A stretch of 64,000 nt of DNA from Symbiodinium natans. Its lineage: Eukaryota > Sar > Dinophyceae > Suessiales > Symbiodiniaceae. The notes under the pieces were generated by a model, which saw only the letters and a program-made list of their open reading frames with translations, did no database searches and was not told the origin of the DNA. The stretch is taken from positions 144,001 through 208,000 of the forward strand of contig CAJNDS010001924.1 of the NCBI GenBank assembly GCA_905221605.1. Direction: 5' to 3'. A program made the position numbers and the translations under genes. The number at the start of each line of letters is the position of its first letter. Within the stretch, counting starts at the first letter, position 1. Below, piece by piece: positions 1 to 10,399 of this stretch.

Positions 1-1080
1 ATATTTAGGCATATTTAATTAGTATTCAATTTGTATTTAATTAGTATATAGTTAGTATTTAGTTAGTTTTTAACCTAGTTTCGACGTTCAACGTATGCAT
101 TGCAATTTCATGAATATTTAATTGATAGTTTATGAATGTTTAAGAAGAATTTCGTTCATATTTAGTTCATACTCGATTAATAACAGTGTCATGCCGAGGT
201 CACTCTTTGTGTCCCAGGTTGCCCTCTAAATCAGCATATGGGGGATATAGTCATAACCCCCCCCCCCCATATTCGTAAAATGAGAAGGAAGAACCGGCAC
301 CGATAAGAGTGAGATGGACATAGCAGAAAGAAAACAATCATATTCATGCATGTGCCCATTAATAATATTAGCAGTGCAAGTATGAGCAACGGCAATAGCA
401 ACCCCACACCTCCTCCCCCGCACTGGCCTTTGCAGGAGCCGCGCGATGGCAGCAGTTTAGGGTTTAGGTGGGTTCAGGGGTCTTGGGAGGCTTTACGGGG
501 CCCTTGGCCCTTGGGTGGTTGAGGGGGGTTCGGGGTTTTGGGGCCTCATGTTTCAAGTTTTCAGGGTTTAGGGTTTCGCAGCGACCGCGGCGGGAACCAG
601 CGCGGTGGACGCAGCTCGCCTGGATCCAACGACCCCCGAATCGCCCTCAATGTTTCATCGGTTCTTGTTGGGGCATTGTGGGGTGCTTTGGGGTTAAGGG
701 GGGCTCCGAGGGTTTAGGGCTATGAGCGGTTGGAAGCATTTTTGGTGTCTTAGGGTTTTTTTAGGGCCTTTGGTGCTTTGGGGTTATGGGCGTTGAGTCG
801 ATGATTGAAGTGAACTCCCCCCTCCCCCCCCGCCCCCTGGAACCCCCCTGAGAACTGACTTCCAAAAGCTCCAGAAGCCCTACGATTTTAGGGGTTTAGA
901 TGTTTAGGGTTTAGACCCTAAGCCTCTTAAAGCCTTGAAACCTTCAAACCCTACGAGCTCTGAGCGCAACCCGTAAAAACTCGCCCCTGGTTTGGGGGCT
1001 TACGTGCTTACGCTTCCCTAAGCCGGGAAAACCATCTGGGGCTAGGGTTTTGGAAGTCCCTTGTAAGCCCTGAACCCCAA
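1..1080. other. AT-rich left edge then G-rich non-coding sequence
   Basis: The first 200 bases are AT-rich with repeated TTTAGTTAGTATT-like words. From about 470 the sequence becomes G-rich with degenerate GGGTTTAGGG words, like the intron starts elsewhere in the window. I see no convincing exon. The open frames here are short and not protein-like. Confidence 0.4.
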
Positions 1081-1081
1081 A

Positions 1082-1412
1082 ACCTAAACCCTAAACCCTT
1101 ACGCCCTAAACCCCAAGCCCCCTAAACCCTAAACCCTAAACCCTAAACCCTAAACCCTAAACCCTAAACCCTAAACCCTAAACCCTAAACCCTAAGCCCT
1201 TAACCCTAAACCCTAAACCCTAAACCCTAAACCCTAAGCCCTTAACCCTAAACCCTAAACCCTAAACCCTAAACCCTAAACCCTAAACCCTCAACCCTAA
1301 ACCCTCAACCCTAAACCCTAAACCCCAAACCCTAAACCCTAAACCCTAAACCCCAAACCCTAAACCCTAAACCCTAAACCCTAAACCCTAAACCCTAAAC
1401 CCTAAACCCTAC
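1082..1412. repeat. Interstitial telomere-like array, CCCTAAA orientation
   Basis: About 45 near-perfect CCCTAAA 7-mers with a few variants (CCCTAAG, CCCTCAA, CCCCAAA). It ends about 10 bases before a candidate exon acceptor at 1422, so it would form the 3' part of an intron on the + strand. Confidence 0.95.
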
Positions 1413-1422
1413 GCCCGCAAAG

Positions 1423-3833
1423 GTCCGCCCGCGTGCAGGCGTGAACCGCTCGTTCCCGGCCTCTCTCGGAGTTACAAGCGCTGCAAAACAGCGGGCGATG
1501 GCTTGGTTTCGGGTCTGTAGGCAAATAAATAGGGTTTAAGTAGGGTTTAAGTAGGGTTTAAGTAGGGTTTAAGTAGGGTTTAGGTAGGATTTAGGGTTTA
1601 GGGTTTAGGCGGGGTTTAGGGTTTAGGGTTTAGGCGGTTTAGGGTTTAGGGTTTCGGGTTTAGGGTTCATCCTGGAGCTTCCGCGGAGGCTAAAAATTCT
1701 TCGTTTTTGAAGAAAAAGGTTTTGTCATGTCCGAGAACTAAAAGGTATGTCCTCGAGCGTTTTTGGGAATATTGCAGAATGAGACATGGGCTTATCTTTG
1801 GTGACGGCGCTCTTTGCCGACCGAAACGCGCTCTTTCGCGCCCAAAACGCGCTTTTTGCCGACCGCTGCTTTGCCACGCTTTGCCTTGTCCAAACATGGC
1901 GAGAGCACTGTTTTGTTATCGAAGAACGATTTTCCTGAGCAGCGGCTGAGATTCATGCTTTTTCAAACTAATTACGACTAAAACATTTTAGTCAGCAACT
2001 CTAAATCCCAATACATCCTATGCGCGTGGTGTAAGGCCTAAAAGCCTAGACGTTGGGGACTTGGCACTTGAAGCCCCCAAGCCTTCTGGGTTTAAGGGGG
2101 AAATGTCCTCAGGTGCCAATTGTGCCAAGAAGAAAAATCTCCAGAACTTAGTTAACAGTGCAATAGCCCATGGCACAAGCACCTCGCCAATTATGCTTGA
2201 GGACCCTGAGACGTGAAACTTGCGCGAATGCTTGGATCCGCGCAACTGTGGGCCAAGAGCAACGGAAACCACAAACTGGGGCCAAGGCTGTGGGGTTCAG
2301 GGCTTGGAAATGCTCAGGATGAACTTACGAAGGGTTTGGGGTCTATAGGGCTTGGGACGAAGGGTTTTAGGGGTTAGGGTTTAGGGTTTAGGGTTTAGGG
2401 TTTAGGGTGTAGGGGAGCACCTCACACCCCTTCGGAATCAGAGGCTCGGTGCCCTGGTGGGGTACGTAGTCGTGGCCCTGGGCTTCTAAGGGTTTTGCTC
2501 TTATGTGCGGCTTAGGCTGTCCATGTTAGGTCTCTAAATCATGGGGCCTTTGTGGGTTCTATTCTAGCATCGTCCTCAGGAGGTACGAATCATGCAATTT
2601 GGAAAAGTCTGGGTGAGGTTGTGATTATGGTTCAAGCCCCTAAACCCCAAATCCTCAGGCATAAGCACAGCCGCCGGCTCGTCCCATCATGGCCCCACGC
2701 AGCTTCCGATGCCAACCGAAACTTGAAACCCAAGCCCAACCCAGCATCAAGCCCTGTTTGTTCACTTTTCCGAACCCCTTGGGACTTTGTGAACCCCCCC
2801 ATCTCCCTCCCTATCATAACTCTTCAGAAATCAGCAGCCTTATCCTAAAGTCAAAGGCGTGAAGCCCTGAATTCTGACCCTTGGGTCCAAAACCCGGGGT
2901 GTAGCAATGGAATACCACCTAGCTTAGGCCAATGTTAGGAGTGCGCAGGCGTCGAAAGGTATGCGAAGTCGCTCGTCCTTGATGTGGGGTCTCAGTAAGT
3001 GCTTCCCTAAGCCCTGTAAACCCTAAACCCTAAACCCCCTAAACCCCCTAAACCCCCTAAACCCCCTAAACCCCCTAAACCCCCTAAACCCCCTAAACCC
3101 CCTAAACCCCCTAAAAACCCCCTAAACCCCCTAAAAACCCATAAAAACCCCCTAAACCCCCTAAACCCCTAACCCCCTAAACCCTAAACCCTAAACCCTA
3201 AACCTAAAACCCCTAAACCCTAAACCCTAAACCCTAAACCCTAAACCCTAAAACCTAAACCCTCAACCCTTCACGGGGCCATCACCTCACAGCCCCTGTA
3301 GCTGACGCCCGGGACAAGCCAATTGCAACTGCAAAGGTGTCAGTGGGGGCCCTGGCTTCGGTTTAGGTTTAGGGTTTAGGGTTTAGGGTTTAGGGTTTAG
3401 GGTTTAGGGTTTAGGGTTTAGGGTTTAGGGTTTAGGGTTTAGGGTTTAGGGTTTAGGGTTTAGGGTTTAGGGTTTAGGGTTTAGGGTTTAGGGTTTAGGG
3501 TTTAGGGTTAGGGTCTAGGGTCTAGGGTCTAGGGTCTAGGGTCTAGGGTTTAGTTATGTATTGGTTTTGAGAACGCTATGGTTACCTTGAGGAACCCCAA
3601 AAGTATGTAACAACAATCAGAATAATGTGAATTCCGCCTTGTAACAGGATTGTGTTTTACTTTGTGAGGGTTCTTTCAGCACATTCTAGTACGAGGATTC
3701 GGTCTGGAGCTGAATTCTTAAATTCAGGGTACGGGTTTAGGGGGCGGTCTCTGGTGCTTGCTATTAGTGATGCATTCGGCAGTTATTCTTGTGGGTCAGA
3801 GACTACTCTCTCGGTACAGGTGTCCTTTCTCTT

Positions 3834-3881
<48 letters not shown>

Positions 3882-4440
3882 TCTCAAACTGCTACATCAA
3901 AAGCGAGAAGAAATCACGGCACGAGGAAACAACGCAACACCATTTTGTGGAAAGTTGCAGATCTTGAGAACGACTTGCTAAACCTGACGCAGTTTAAGAT
4001 GGTTGACGTTGCAGGGCATTCTTTCTGTCAGGCCCTCAGAAATCCAATGTTGGCTTGCATTTTGGCAGGTAAATGGAGGAGCAGCCGCAGTCTGGGAAGG
4101 TTTGGTGGGGGTTTCGGATTTAGGATTTAGGTTTTAGGTTTAGGGTTTATGGTTCAGGGAAAGTTTGGTGGTTGGGCGGAGGGAGGGGGGGGGGGGGGGG
4201 GTGGTGGCGGCGGTGGAGGGCTTCTAAAACACCCCGGTCAGAGTTGGGCGTGAAGACAGGCACCTGAGACCGTGACAGGAGCCGCAGGAAGAACCGGATG
4301 AGTATACTTGAACTACCCGACATACCATAAGAACTAGGCCCCGAAACCCTGGGCTCGAAACCTTACTTACCCCTAATGGCAATTGTTTTCCCAAGAGTCC
4401 TCTATGAAGGGCGACCGATGCAGTCCTCAGAAGTTCCGAG
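1423..4440 (+). CDS. Candidate multi-exon gene A (partial, unknown product)
   Basis: Provisional chain of six exons: 1423-1500, 2580-2612, 2949-2958, 3293-3338, 3926-4068 and 4410-4440. Successive reading phases agree (0/0, 0/0, 0/1, 1/2, 2/1, 1/2). Acceptors are AG|G at 1423, 2580, 2949, 3926 and 4410. Donors are GC (1501), GTGAGG (2613), GTATGC (2959), GTCAGT (3339), GCAG|GTAAAT (4069) and GAG|GTAAGG (4441). Encoded pieces include EVRIMQFGKVW and, in the longest exon, LENDLLNLTQFKMVDVAG followed by HSFCQALRNPMLACILA. The (CT)n tract at 3838-3886 could serve as the polypyrimidine tract for the 3926 acceptor. I do not recognise a family. No start or stop codon is placed. The joins are inference; the open frames and splice-like borders are seen directly. 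Confidence 0.4.
1528..1670. repeat. Telomere-like array, TTTAGGG orientation
   Basis: GGGTTTAAGTA variants grade into TTTAGGG and GGCGGTTTAGGG units. It follows the candidate exon 1423-1500 whose GC donor reads GCTTGGTTTCGGG, so it forms the 5' part of an intron. Confidence 0.85.
1690..2340. other. Unassigned spacer
   Basis: Repeat-poor stretch with short ORFs on both strands (1707-1949 +, 2018-2272 -). At about 1810-1860 the word GCGCTCTTTGCCGACC and relatives recur about three times. No splice-bounded, protein-like frame is evident. Confidence 0.3.
3015..3264. repeat. CCCCTAAA 8-mer and CCCTAAA 7-mer array
   Basis: The 8-mer CCCCTAAA dominates about 3026-3180, with CCCTAAAAACC variants, then the array returns to the 7-mer. 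It lies just before the candidate exon acceptor at 3292. Confidence 0.9.
3359..3552. repeat. TTTAGGG array
   Basis: About 25 copies, nearly perfect, with GTCTAGG variants at the right end. With the preceding CCCTAAA array it encloses the exon island at 3265-3358. Confidence 0.95.
3834..3890. repeat. (CT)n microsatellite
   Basis: About 25 CT dinucleotides followed by CCCTCTCTC. It precedes a candidate exon acceptor and may act as a polypyrimidine tract. Confidence 0.9.
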
Positions 4441-4759
4441 GTAAGGAATGCCTTGCGAGCCCGGCCGGTTGCGATCAGATGGGGTTGGCGGGTTGAGGGC
4501 TTTGGGTTGGAGTGTCGCGTGCCATCGGCTTGCCCTAGAGACTAAACCCTGAAGCCTTCCATGCTCTAGTCTCCAATCGCATCAGTATCGTCTAGGTGTG
4601 ACCTTTGGGTACATGTTCAAACAAATTCCACCCTTGTTTGGTTTAGGGTTTCGGGTTTAAACACTAAACCTCATGAAAGCCTCCGGCTTTGGGGTACAGG
4701 GTTCACGGCTGATGATCCGAATGGACCCTAAACCCGACATTCCCAAGCCCGTCACAAAG

Positions 4760-4887
4760 GCCAAAAACACTAAGTATGATTTGCCTGAGAATGATTCGCC
4801 CGAATACTTCTCCTTATCAACCCGATTAGCCACTATGGGGCGTTGTTCCAATCAAGGGCAACCAGCCCCCCCATCCCTCCCTCACAG
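4760..4887 (+). CDS. Candidate exon, unknown product
   Basis: The frame after the AG|G acceptor at 4758-4759 is open to a GTAACC donor at 4888. It encodes AKNTKYDLPENDSPEYFSLS and then TRLATMGRCSNQGQP. The opposite strand is also open across much of it (4657-4851), so coding strand is not certain. A 1-phase mismatch prevents a simple join to the exon ending at 4440. Confidence 0.35.
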
Positions 4888-5021
4888 GTAACCGAATCAC
4901 CCCAAAACCGTACATCCTAGACTCAAACCCTTAGCCCAAAGGCACAGAAACAAAAAAAAAGAGAGAGAAGCCACAACGACTTAAGGGTTTAGAGGGTCGA
5001 TGGTTCTAGCTTCGGATCCCG

Positions 5022-5158
5022 AGAACCCTAAACCCTAAACCCTAAACCCTAAACCCTAAACCCTAAACCCTAAACCCTAAACCCCAAACCCTAAACCCTA
5101 AACCCTAAACCCTAAACCCTAAACCTAAACCCTAAACAGTAAACCCTAAACCCTAAAC
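5022..5158. repeat. CCCTAAA array
   Basis: About 19 units with rare variants (CCCCAAA, CAGTAAA). Left border of the exon island at 5181-5261. Confidence 0.95.
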
Positions 5159-5180
5159 CAACCACCCTCAACCCTGCCAG

Positions 5181-5261
5181 GTCATCATCGGCGCGGATGC
5201 TCCCACCGAGCCCTCTGCTCCTGCGCCGGCGGCCGCCGCGGCAGCGGCGGTGCCCTGGTCG
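5181..5261 (+). CDS. Candidate exon, alanine-rich
   Basis: Lies between a CCCTAAA array and a TTTAGGG array. The acceptor is CTGCCAG|G and the donor GTTTTGTTTAGGG. In frame 0 it reads VIIGADAPTEPSAPAP followed by an Ala run and VPWS. Another frame is also open (SSSARMLPPSP...), so the reading frame is provisional. Confidence 0.4.
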
Positions 5262-5267
5262 GTTTTG

Positions 5268-5345
5268 TTTAGGGTTTAGGGTTTAGGGGTTTAGGGGTTT
5301 AGGGGTTTAGGGTTTAGGGTTTAGGGTTTAGGGTTTAGGGTTTGT
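5268..5345. repeat. TTTAGGG array
   Basis: About ten units including 8-mer TTTAGGGG variants, starting within 10 bases of the candidate donor at 5262. Confidence 0.9.
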
Positions 5346-5399
5346 TTTAGGGGTTTCAGGGTTGAGGGCTGGGGAGAATGAGGGTTTTTGAGAGCTAGG

Positions 5400-6340
5400 G
5401 TTACAGTGGTTCGGGTTTTGTTTTGGGGCATTTGGGAAATTGCTCAGGTGTTTTGTTTGGGGCTGCAGATTTTTTGTAAGGGTGGTTTGGGAGGAGAGTT
5501 TTTAGGGTGATGTTTTTCGTGTTTTAGGCTGTTGATGTTTTCACTGGGTCTTGGGGAATGCAGGAATGTTGAGGTTAGAGTTTACGGCATGCTCCGGGTT
5601 TCGGGGACGGGCCGGGGGGGGAGGCTGCGGTGAGGGTTTGTCTGTGATTTCGGGGCGAGGATTGCAGGGTTTTAGGGAGATTCTAAAGTCGTTTTCCTGA
5701 GTCCTTGCTTCAGGTGTGGATGTGAGTGTAGGAGGCAGAGGGGCGATCAGGACTCGTAATCCCAAAACCGGTTTTTCAAGCCAGGAGTTCCATGCAGGTG
5801 AGGGCTTCAGGGCTCGGGTTTACAGTTTTTAGTCCTACTAGTTCAGATTTGGCTTGCATTGAGGGAGATCCAGCATGCCCGTGCGTTGCCAGTGCAGGAT
5901 GCTCGTGGAGTGCCTGCCCTACAACCTGAAACTCTTAAACCCCAAAACGCCTGCAGCTTGCGCTCATGCTACTTCACGACAGAGTTCTGCCCCGCGAGTC
6001 TGTGCTGTCTTTCAGGCAGCATGTTTTTCGGCAGTGCGATTGTGGGTGTTTCCAGGCCTTTTGTGAACGGTCATAGGTATGTATACATATACCCTAAACC
6101 CTTTAAAGCCTCTGAAAAAGAAGGCCTCATGCTGAACTGCAATCCTAGACCTCGGCTTGTAAGGTTGTGCAAACTGAAAACCCATAAAAAGGGTTTAGGC
6201 TTTAAGGCATACAGGGTTGAGGGTTTAGGGTTTGGGGTTTATAGGGTGTTAGGAGGGGTAACAAAAATGGTCTGGCCCTGAAGAACCTGGATGACTTGAT
6301 TCGTAGCGGTGCACCGATGGGCCCCCCGAATTACAAACCC
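5400..6340. other. Intronic or intergenic sequence with possible short exon
   Basis: G-rich, TTTAGGG-degenerate sequence up to about 5840. At 5860-5940 the frame EIQHARALPVQDARGVPALQ is open around the AG|G site GTGCAG|GATGCT. Support is too weak for a separate coding call. Confidence 0.25.
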
Positions 6341-6397
6341 TAAACCCTCAACCCTAAACCCGCCCGCCACCCCACTCTCTTGTCTTTTTGGGGTAGG

Positions 6398-6500
6398 CGG
6401 GCGCTGGTCGAGCGCTCAGTGAGACCCTGCGAGGGAGCCCCAGGCGGGCGACCGAGCTGGCCTCCAGGCAGGCTTACCCTCCAGGCAGGCACAGGCCGAG
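6398..6500 (+). CDS. Candidate exon, possibly terminal
   Basis: After the acceptor GGGGTAG|G the frame reads AGAGRALSETLRGSPRRATE and LASRQAYPPGRHRPRQQ, ending in an in-frame TAG at about 6498-6500. It could be a last exon, or it may splice out earlier at one of several GC sites. A second frame is also open here, so the call is weak. Confidence 0.25.
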
Positions 6501-6716
6501 ACAGCAGTAGTCACTGTATTACATGCATAACCCAAAACCCCAAGCTGTCCGCGCACATTCTTGGCTCCTGCATTGGGAGGCCCCCTGGGAAGGCCCCTGG
6601 AGACCCCTGGGTCCCCAACCCCCGTCCGCTGGGCTGAGGGGACCAGGGGCCGTTTTGTTGGGGCAGGCAGGGCTCTGGCCCAAAAACTCCCTTTTGCCCT
6701 GGGCTGGGAGTGGCCT

Positions 6717-7030
6717 GGCCCTGGCCCTGGCCCTGGCCCTGGCCCTGGCCCTGGCCCTGGCCCTGGCCCTGGCCCTGGCCCTGGCCCTGGCCCTGGCCCT
6801 GGCCCTGGCCCCTGGCCCTGGCCCTGGCCCTGGCCCTGGCCCTGGCCCTGGCCCTGGCGGCCCTGACCCTGACCCTGGCCAGCCAGAGCCAGGGCCTGGC
6901 CCCCTGCCCTGGCCCCCTGGCCCTGGCCTGGCCCTGGCCCTGGCTCTGGCCCTGGCCCTGCCCTGCCCTCGCTCCCTGCCTGGCCCTGGCCCTGGCCCTG
7001 GCCCTGGCCCTGGCCCTGGCCCTGGCCTGT
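6717..7030. repeat. GGCCCT hexamer satellite
   Basis: The hexamer GGCCCT is repeated about 45 times with interruptions (6717-6855, 6910-6960, 6981-7026). A second short run lies at 7352-7400. Because 6 is a multiple of 3 it makes long false ORFs of Gly-Pro, Ala-Leu or Trp-Pro on both strands. Confidence 0.95.
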
Positions 7031-7850
7031 TCGAGTCATCTTACCCCCTTGCGCCAAGCCAAGCTGTCCGCGCACCGCTGCTCTGGTCCTGGCCCTGGCG
7101 GCGCTCTCCCTCTCTGGCTTTAGCACCCCCTTCACGCCAAGCCAAGCTATCCGCCACACCAGCCCTGTTTCCGTGGCGCTCTGCCCAACCCAAGCTGTTC
7201 ACTGTGTGTTCTTCCTGGCTGCCAACCAAGCCTCGCTGCCTTTCTCTGTTCCTGGCCCGTCCCTTGGGTTTTCACGGACCCTGCCTTGTTTCCGTCCCTG
7301 ACCTGGCCCGGCACCCCACCTTGCCCCCTTCACGTCAAGCTAGGGGCCAAACCTTGGCCCTGGCCCTGGCCCTGGCCCTGGCCCTGGCCCTGGGCCTGGC
7401 CCTGACTAGTTTTGCGCCCTGGCCCTGCTCTGCCCTGTCCTCTGGCCTGTTCGAGTCATATTACCCCCTTGCGCCAAGCCAAGCTGTCCGCACACCAGTT
7501 TGTGTCCTGTTTCGGGGCGCTCTCCCTGGCTTTCGCCCCTTCGCACCAACCCAATCTGTCCTGCCTCGCTTCCGTTTGCTGCAAATTTGTGCCTGGTCCT
7601 GACCCTGACCCGGCACCCCACCTTACCCCCTTCGCGCCAAGCCGAGCTATCCGCCACACCAGCCCTGTTTCCGTGGCCCTCTGCCCGACCCAAGCAGTTC
7701 ACTGTGTGTTCTTCCTGGCTGGAGCCCCTTCGCGCCAACCAAGCCTCGCTGCCTTTGTCTGTTCCTAGCCCATCCCTTCATAGCCCCTTCGCGCCAACCC
7801 AAGCTGTCTTCACGGACCCTGCCTCGTTTCCGCACGCACCTTGTGGAAAT
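7027..7850. repeat. Duplicated block with CGCCAAGCCAAGCTGTCCGC motif
   Basis: Two diverged copies are visible: 7027-7260 and 7447-7770 share CTGTTCGAGTCAT, CCACACCAGCCCTGTTTCCG and TTCACTGTGTGTTCTTCC in the same order. Within each, the word CCCTTCGCGCCAAGCCAAGCTGTC recurs. Offsets differ (about 420 and about 500 bp), so the block is a rearranged tandem duplication. The ORFs across it are probably repeat-derived. Confidence 0.8.
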
Positions 7851-8055
7851 CCCCAAAAAGGGCGTGAGTGCTGACTCATGTGATGCTTTGTAAAAAAAAT
7901 AAAAGGTCTTAACTCCTTGAGAGTTGTAAGTGGGCGGTCTTGGGGTGGGTAGGTCTGCATACTACCGCGCGCTCCCAAAGCGCGCTCCCGTTTGGCACGC
8001 CCTAAACCCCAAACCCTAAACCCTAAACCCCCCCGAAGCCGAAGCACCTTCTGAG

Positions 8056-8110
8056 GTGCCCGTGGAGCCCTCCCCGCCAGCGTCAGCCGAATCGCACAGC
8101 TTCTCGAAAG
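8056..8110 (+). CDS. Candidate exon, Pro/Ser-rich
   Basis: AG|G acceptor (CTTCTGAG|G) and GC donor (AAAG|GCGAGG). The frame reads VPVEPSPPASAESHSFSK, ending in phase 1. It sits directly after a short CCCTAAA run at 8000-8030. Family unknown. Confidence 0.4.
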
Positions 8111-8403
8111 GCGAGGGAATGGGATTCAGGGGGTCGAAAAGGGGTTCAGGGGGCGTACAGGGGGCATAGAGGGGGCTAGGTTAAAGGGAGATTCGGGTTT
8201 GAAGAAATTCTGAAATCTTTAATGTTCTGCCTTAGTGGTTCCTAAGCCTCTGAGGGGGTATTCTTCGATTCTTGGTTTTGTGCACCCTAAACCTAAACAC
8301 TTTAGGGGTTTCGGGACGGACTTAGGGCTTGCATGGGTTCTGAGGTGATGTGTTCCTTTCGGGATGCCAGAAACTATATGGGCTGGAGGATGCCCCCTAC
8401 GCC

Positions 8404-8730
8404 GCCAAGCCTTACGCTCCTGAACCCCTGAACCCCTGAACCCCTCAACCCCTCAACCCCTCCCTCAACCCCTGAACCCCTGAACCCCTGAACCCCTGAA
8501 CCCCTGAACCCCTCAACCCCTGAACCCCCGAACCTCTGAACCCCTGAACCCCTGAACCCCGGAACCCCTGAACCCCTGAACCCCTGAACCCCTGAACCCC
8601 TGAACCCCTGAACCCCTGTTCCCCTGAACCGCTGAACCCCTGAACCCCCTGAACCCCTGAACCCCTGAACCCCTGAACCCCTCAACCCCTCAACCCCTCA
8701 ACCCCTCAACCCCTCAACCCCTCAACCCCC
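8404..8730. repeat. CCCCTGAA / CCCCTCAA 8-mer satellite
   Basis: About 40 units of an 8-mer in which CCCCTGAA and CCCCTCAA alternate in blocks. It resembles a slipped, mutated derivative of CCCCTAAA. The 103-codon minus-strand ORF across it (GSGVQGFR repeats) is a repeat product. Confidence 0.95.
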
Positions 8731-9012
8731 TACACTAGGGTTTGGGGTTGAGGGTTTAGGCACCTAAACCCGAAACCCTGGATTTTGGGGAAGTTTAGGC
8801 TGTCAGTGTTTCCAAGTAGGCGTAACCCTTTTAAAACCGCGAGACTACCGTTCCCCGGCGTCCACTCGACATCCTGTGGAAATTGTCCAAGCACAAAACC
8901 CTTGCCATGAGCTTTTCCAGCCAGCTAATTAACCACACATACTACAAGCCATACTGAAGCTCAAGCCCCCAGTGAAACCATCAACCCTTAGACACCCTAA
9001 GAAGCACCCAAA

Positions 9013-9162
9013 GCTTCCCTAAACCCTAAACCCTAAACCCTAAACCCTAAACCCTAAACCCTAAACCCTAAACCCTAAACCCTAAACCCTAAACCCTAAA
9101 CCCTAAACCCTAAACCCTAAACCCTAAACCCTAAACCCTAAACCCTAAACCCTAAACCCTAA
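9013..9162. repeat. CCCTAAA array
   Basis: About 21 perfect units. Left border of the exon island 9204-9270. Confidence 0.97.
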
Positions 9163-9203
9163 GACCCGGACGCCCCACCCTCCACCCGAAACCCCAAACG
9201 CAG

Positions 9204-9270
9204 GGAAGCCGCGGCGGACGTCGACCCTCTCCAAAGCGGAGCGGCCACCACCGCCCACCTGGCTCGAGTG
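9204..9270 (+). CDS. Candidate exon between convergent arrays
   Basis: Acceptor AAACGCAG|G; donor either GTTTAGGG at 9271 or GCTCGAG at 9261. All three frames are open (for example EAAADVDPLQSGAATTAHLA). The frame matching the phase-1 end of the exon at 8110 reads KPRRTSTLSKAERPPPPTWL. An exon is likely; its frame is not settled. Confidence 0.35.
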
Positions 9271-9412
9271 GTTTAGGGTTTAGGGTTTAGGGTTTGGGTT
9301 TAGGGTTTAGGGTTTAGGGTTTAGGGTTTAGGGTTTAGGGTTTAGGGTTTAGGGTTTAGGGTTTAGGGTTTAGGGTTTAGGGTTTAGGGTTTAGGGTTTA
9401 GGGTTTAGGGTT
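9271..9412. repeat. TTTAGGG array starting at a splice donor
   Basis: About 20 units. The first base of the array is the G of the candidate GT donor, so the telomeric unit itself (GTTTAG) would be the 5' splice site. Confidence 0.95.
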
Positions 9413-9752
9413 GCCTCGTTGCTTCAAGTGGTGGTCGGAAGCGAAGCTTTGGCCAAGCTACCAAACAGCTGCTCCAAACCATGGCACTTAATGGTCATCA
9501 TGGTAATAGTACTCACGAAATACTATGTTTATGAATAAGAATAGTCATAGTAGAGATAGGTATCATAATACTAGTACTTTTGCTGTTGGTTCCCACATAT
9601 CCTAGTTTCTCTACGAGATTTGTGCGGAGAAGAACTGAAAGAGCCGAGCCTTTTCGTGTCTAACGATTTCTGAATCCGGCAGCTTCGGGTTAGGGGTTAG
9701 GGTTTAGAGTTCAGGGCTTACTGCGCAGCCAACTTTAGTAAGTAGCTCAGCA

Positions 9753-9910
9753 ATCCCTAAACCCTAAACCCTAAACCCTAAACCCTAAACTCTAAACTCT
9801 AAACCCTAAACCCTAAACCCTAAACCCTAAACCCTAAACCCTAAACCCTAAACCCTAAACCCTAAACCCTAAACCCTAAACCCTAAACCCTAAACCCTAA
9901 ACCCTAAACC
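9753..9910. repeat. CCCTAAA array
   Basis: About 22 units with two CTCTAAA variants. Confidence 0.95.
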
Positions 9911-10109
9911 GCTTTAGATGCCCTAGACACAAATGGTGGCCACAAGCTATTTGAGTTTCCTGGGCCCCTACACCCTGCAAGACCTTGCACCCTAAGCTCC
10001 GAAACCCTAAGCCCCCACCCTTCTCTTAGGGTTTTAGGGTTTTTGGGTTTAGGGTTTAGGGTTTAGGGTTTAGGGCTAATGATACAACTAGGCCCCGTTT
10101 TTGGTAGGC

Positions 10110-10111
10110 CC

Positions 10112-10150
<39 letters not shown>
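10110..10150. repeat. Poly-C tract
   Basis: About 40 C residues interrupted by one T, next to a short TTTAGGG run at 10034-10077. Long C or G homopolymers recur through the window (for example 4184, 16232, 34930, 44340), usually near telomere-like sequence. Confidence 0.9.
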
Positions 10151-10152
<2 letters not shown>

Positions 10153-10399
10153 CCACCCCCCTTTGCCAGGCTTCCCCTCAACGAAAAGGAGGACGACGCC
10201 AACTCGGCAGTGTGGCAGCATCCAGGGTGTAGCATTCAGGTCTTCGGCCTTCGGATTGCCAAGACATCCTGTGCTAGTTCCTACCCCTACAAGATAAAGT
10301 ACCAAGTACCCCTCCCAATACTCGTTCCATTAAACCCCTAAACCCTAAACCCTAAACCCTAAACCCTCAATTTAGGTATGCTCCTGCGTTACAGAGGGT

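Noticed and set aside
1082-1412. True chromosome end or telomere fusion
   Set aside because: Arrays are short, occur every 1-2 kb in both orientations, and continue to the right edge, so this is interstitial sequence.
6416-7602. ORFs of 247 and 359 codons
   Set aside because: They are Gly-Pro/Ala-Leu/Gly-Gln translations of the GGCCCT hexamer, open in every frame.
8374-8685. 103-codon minus-strand ORF
   Set aside because: GSGVQGFR repeats from the CCCCTGAA 8-mer.
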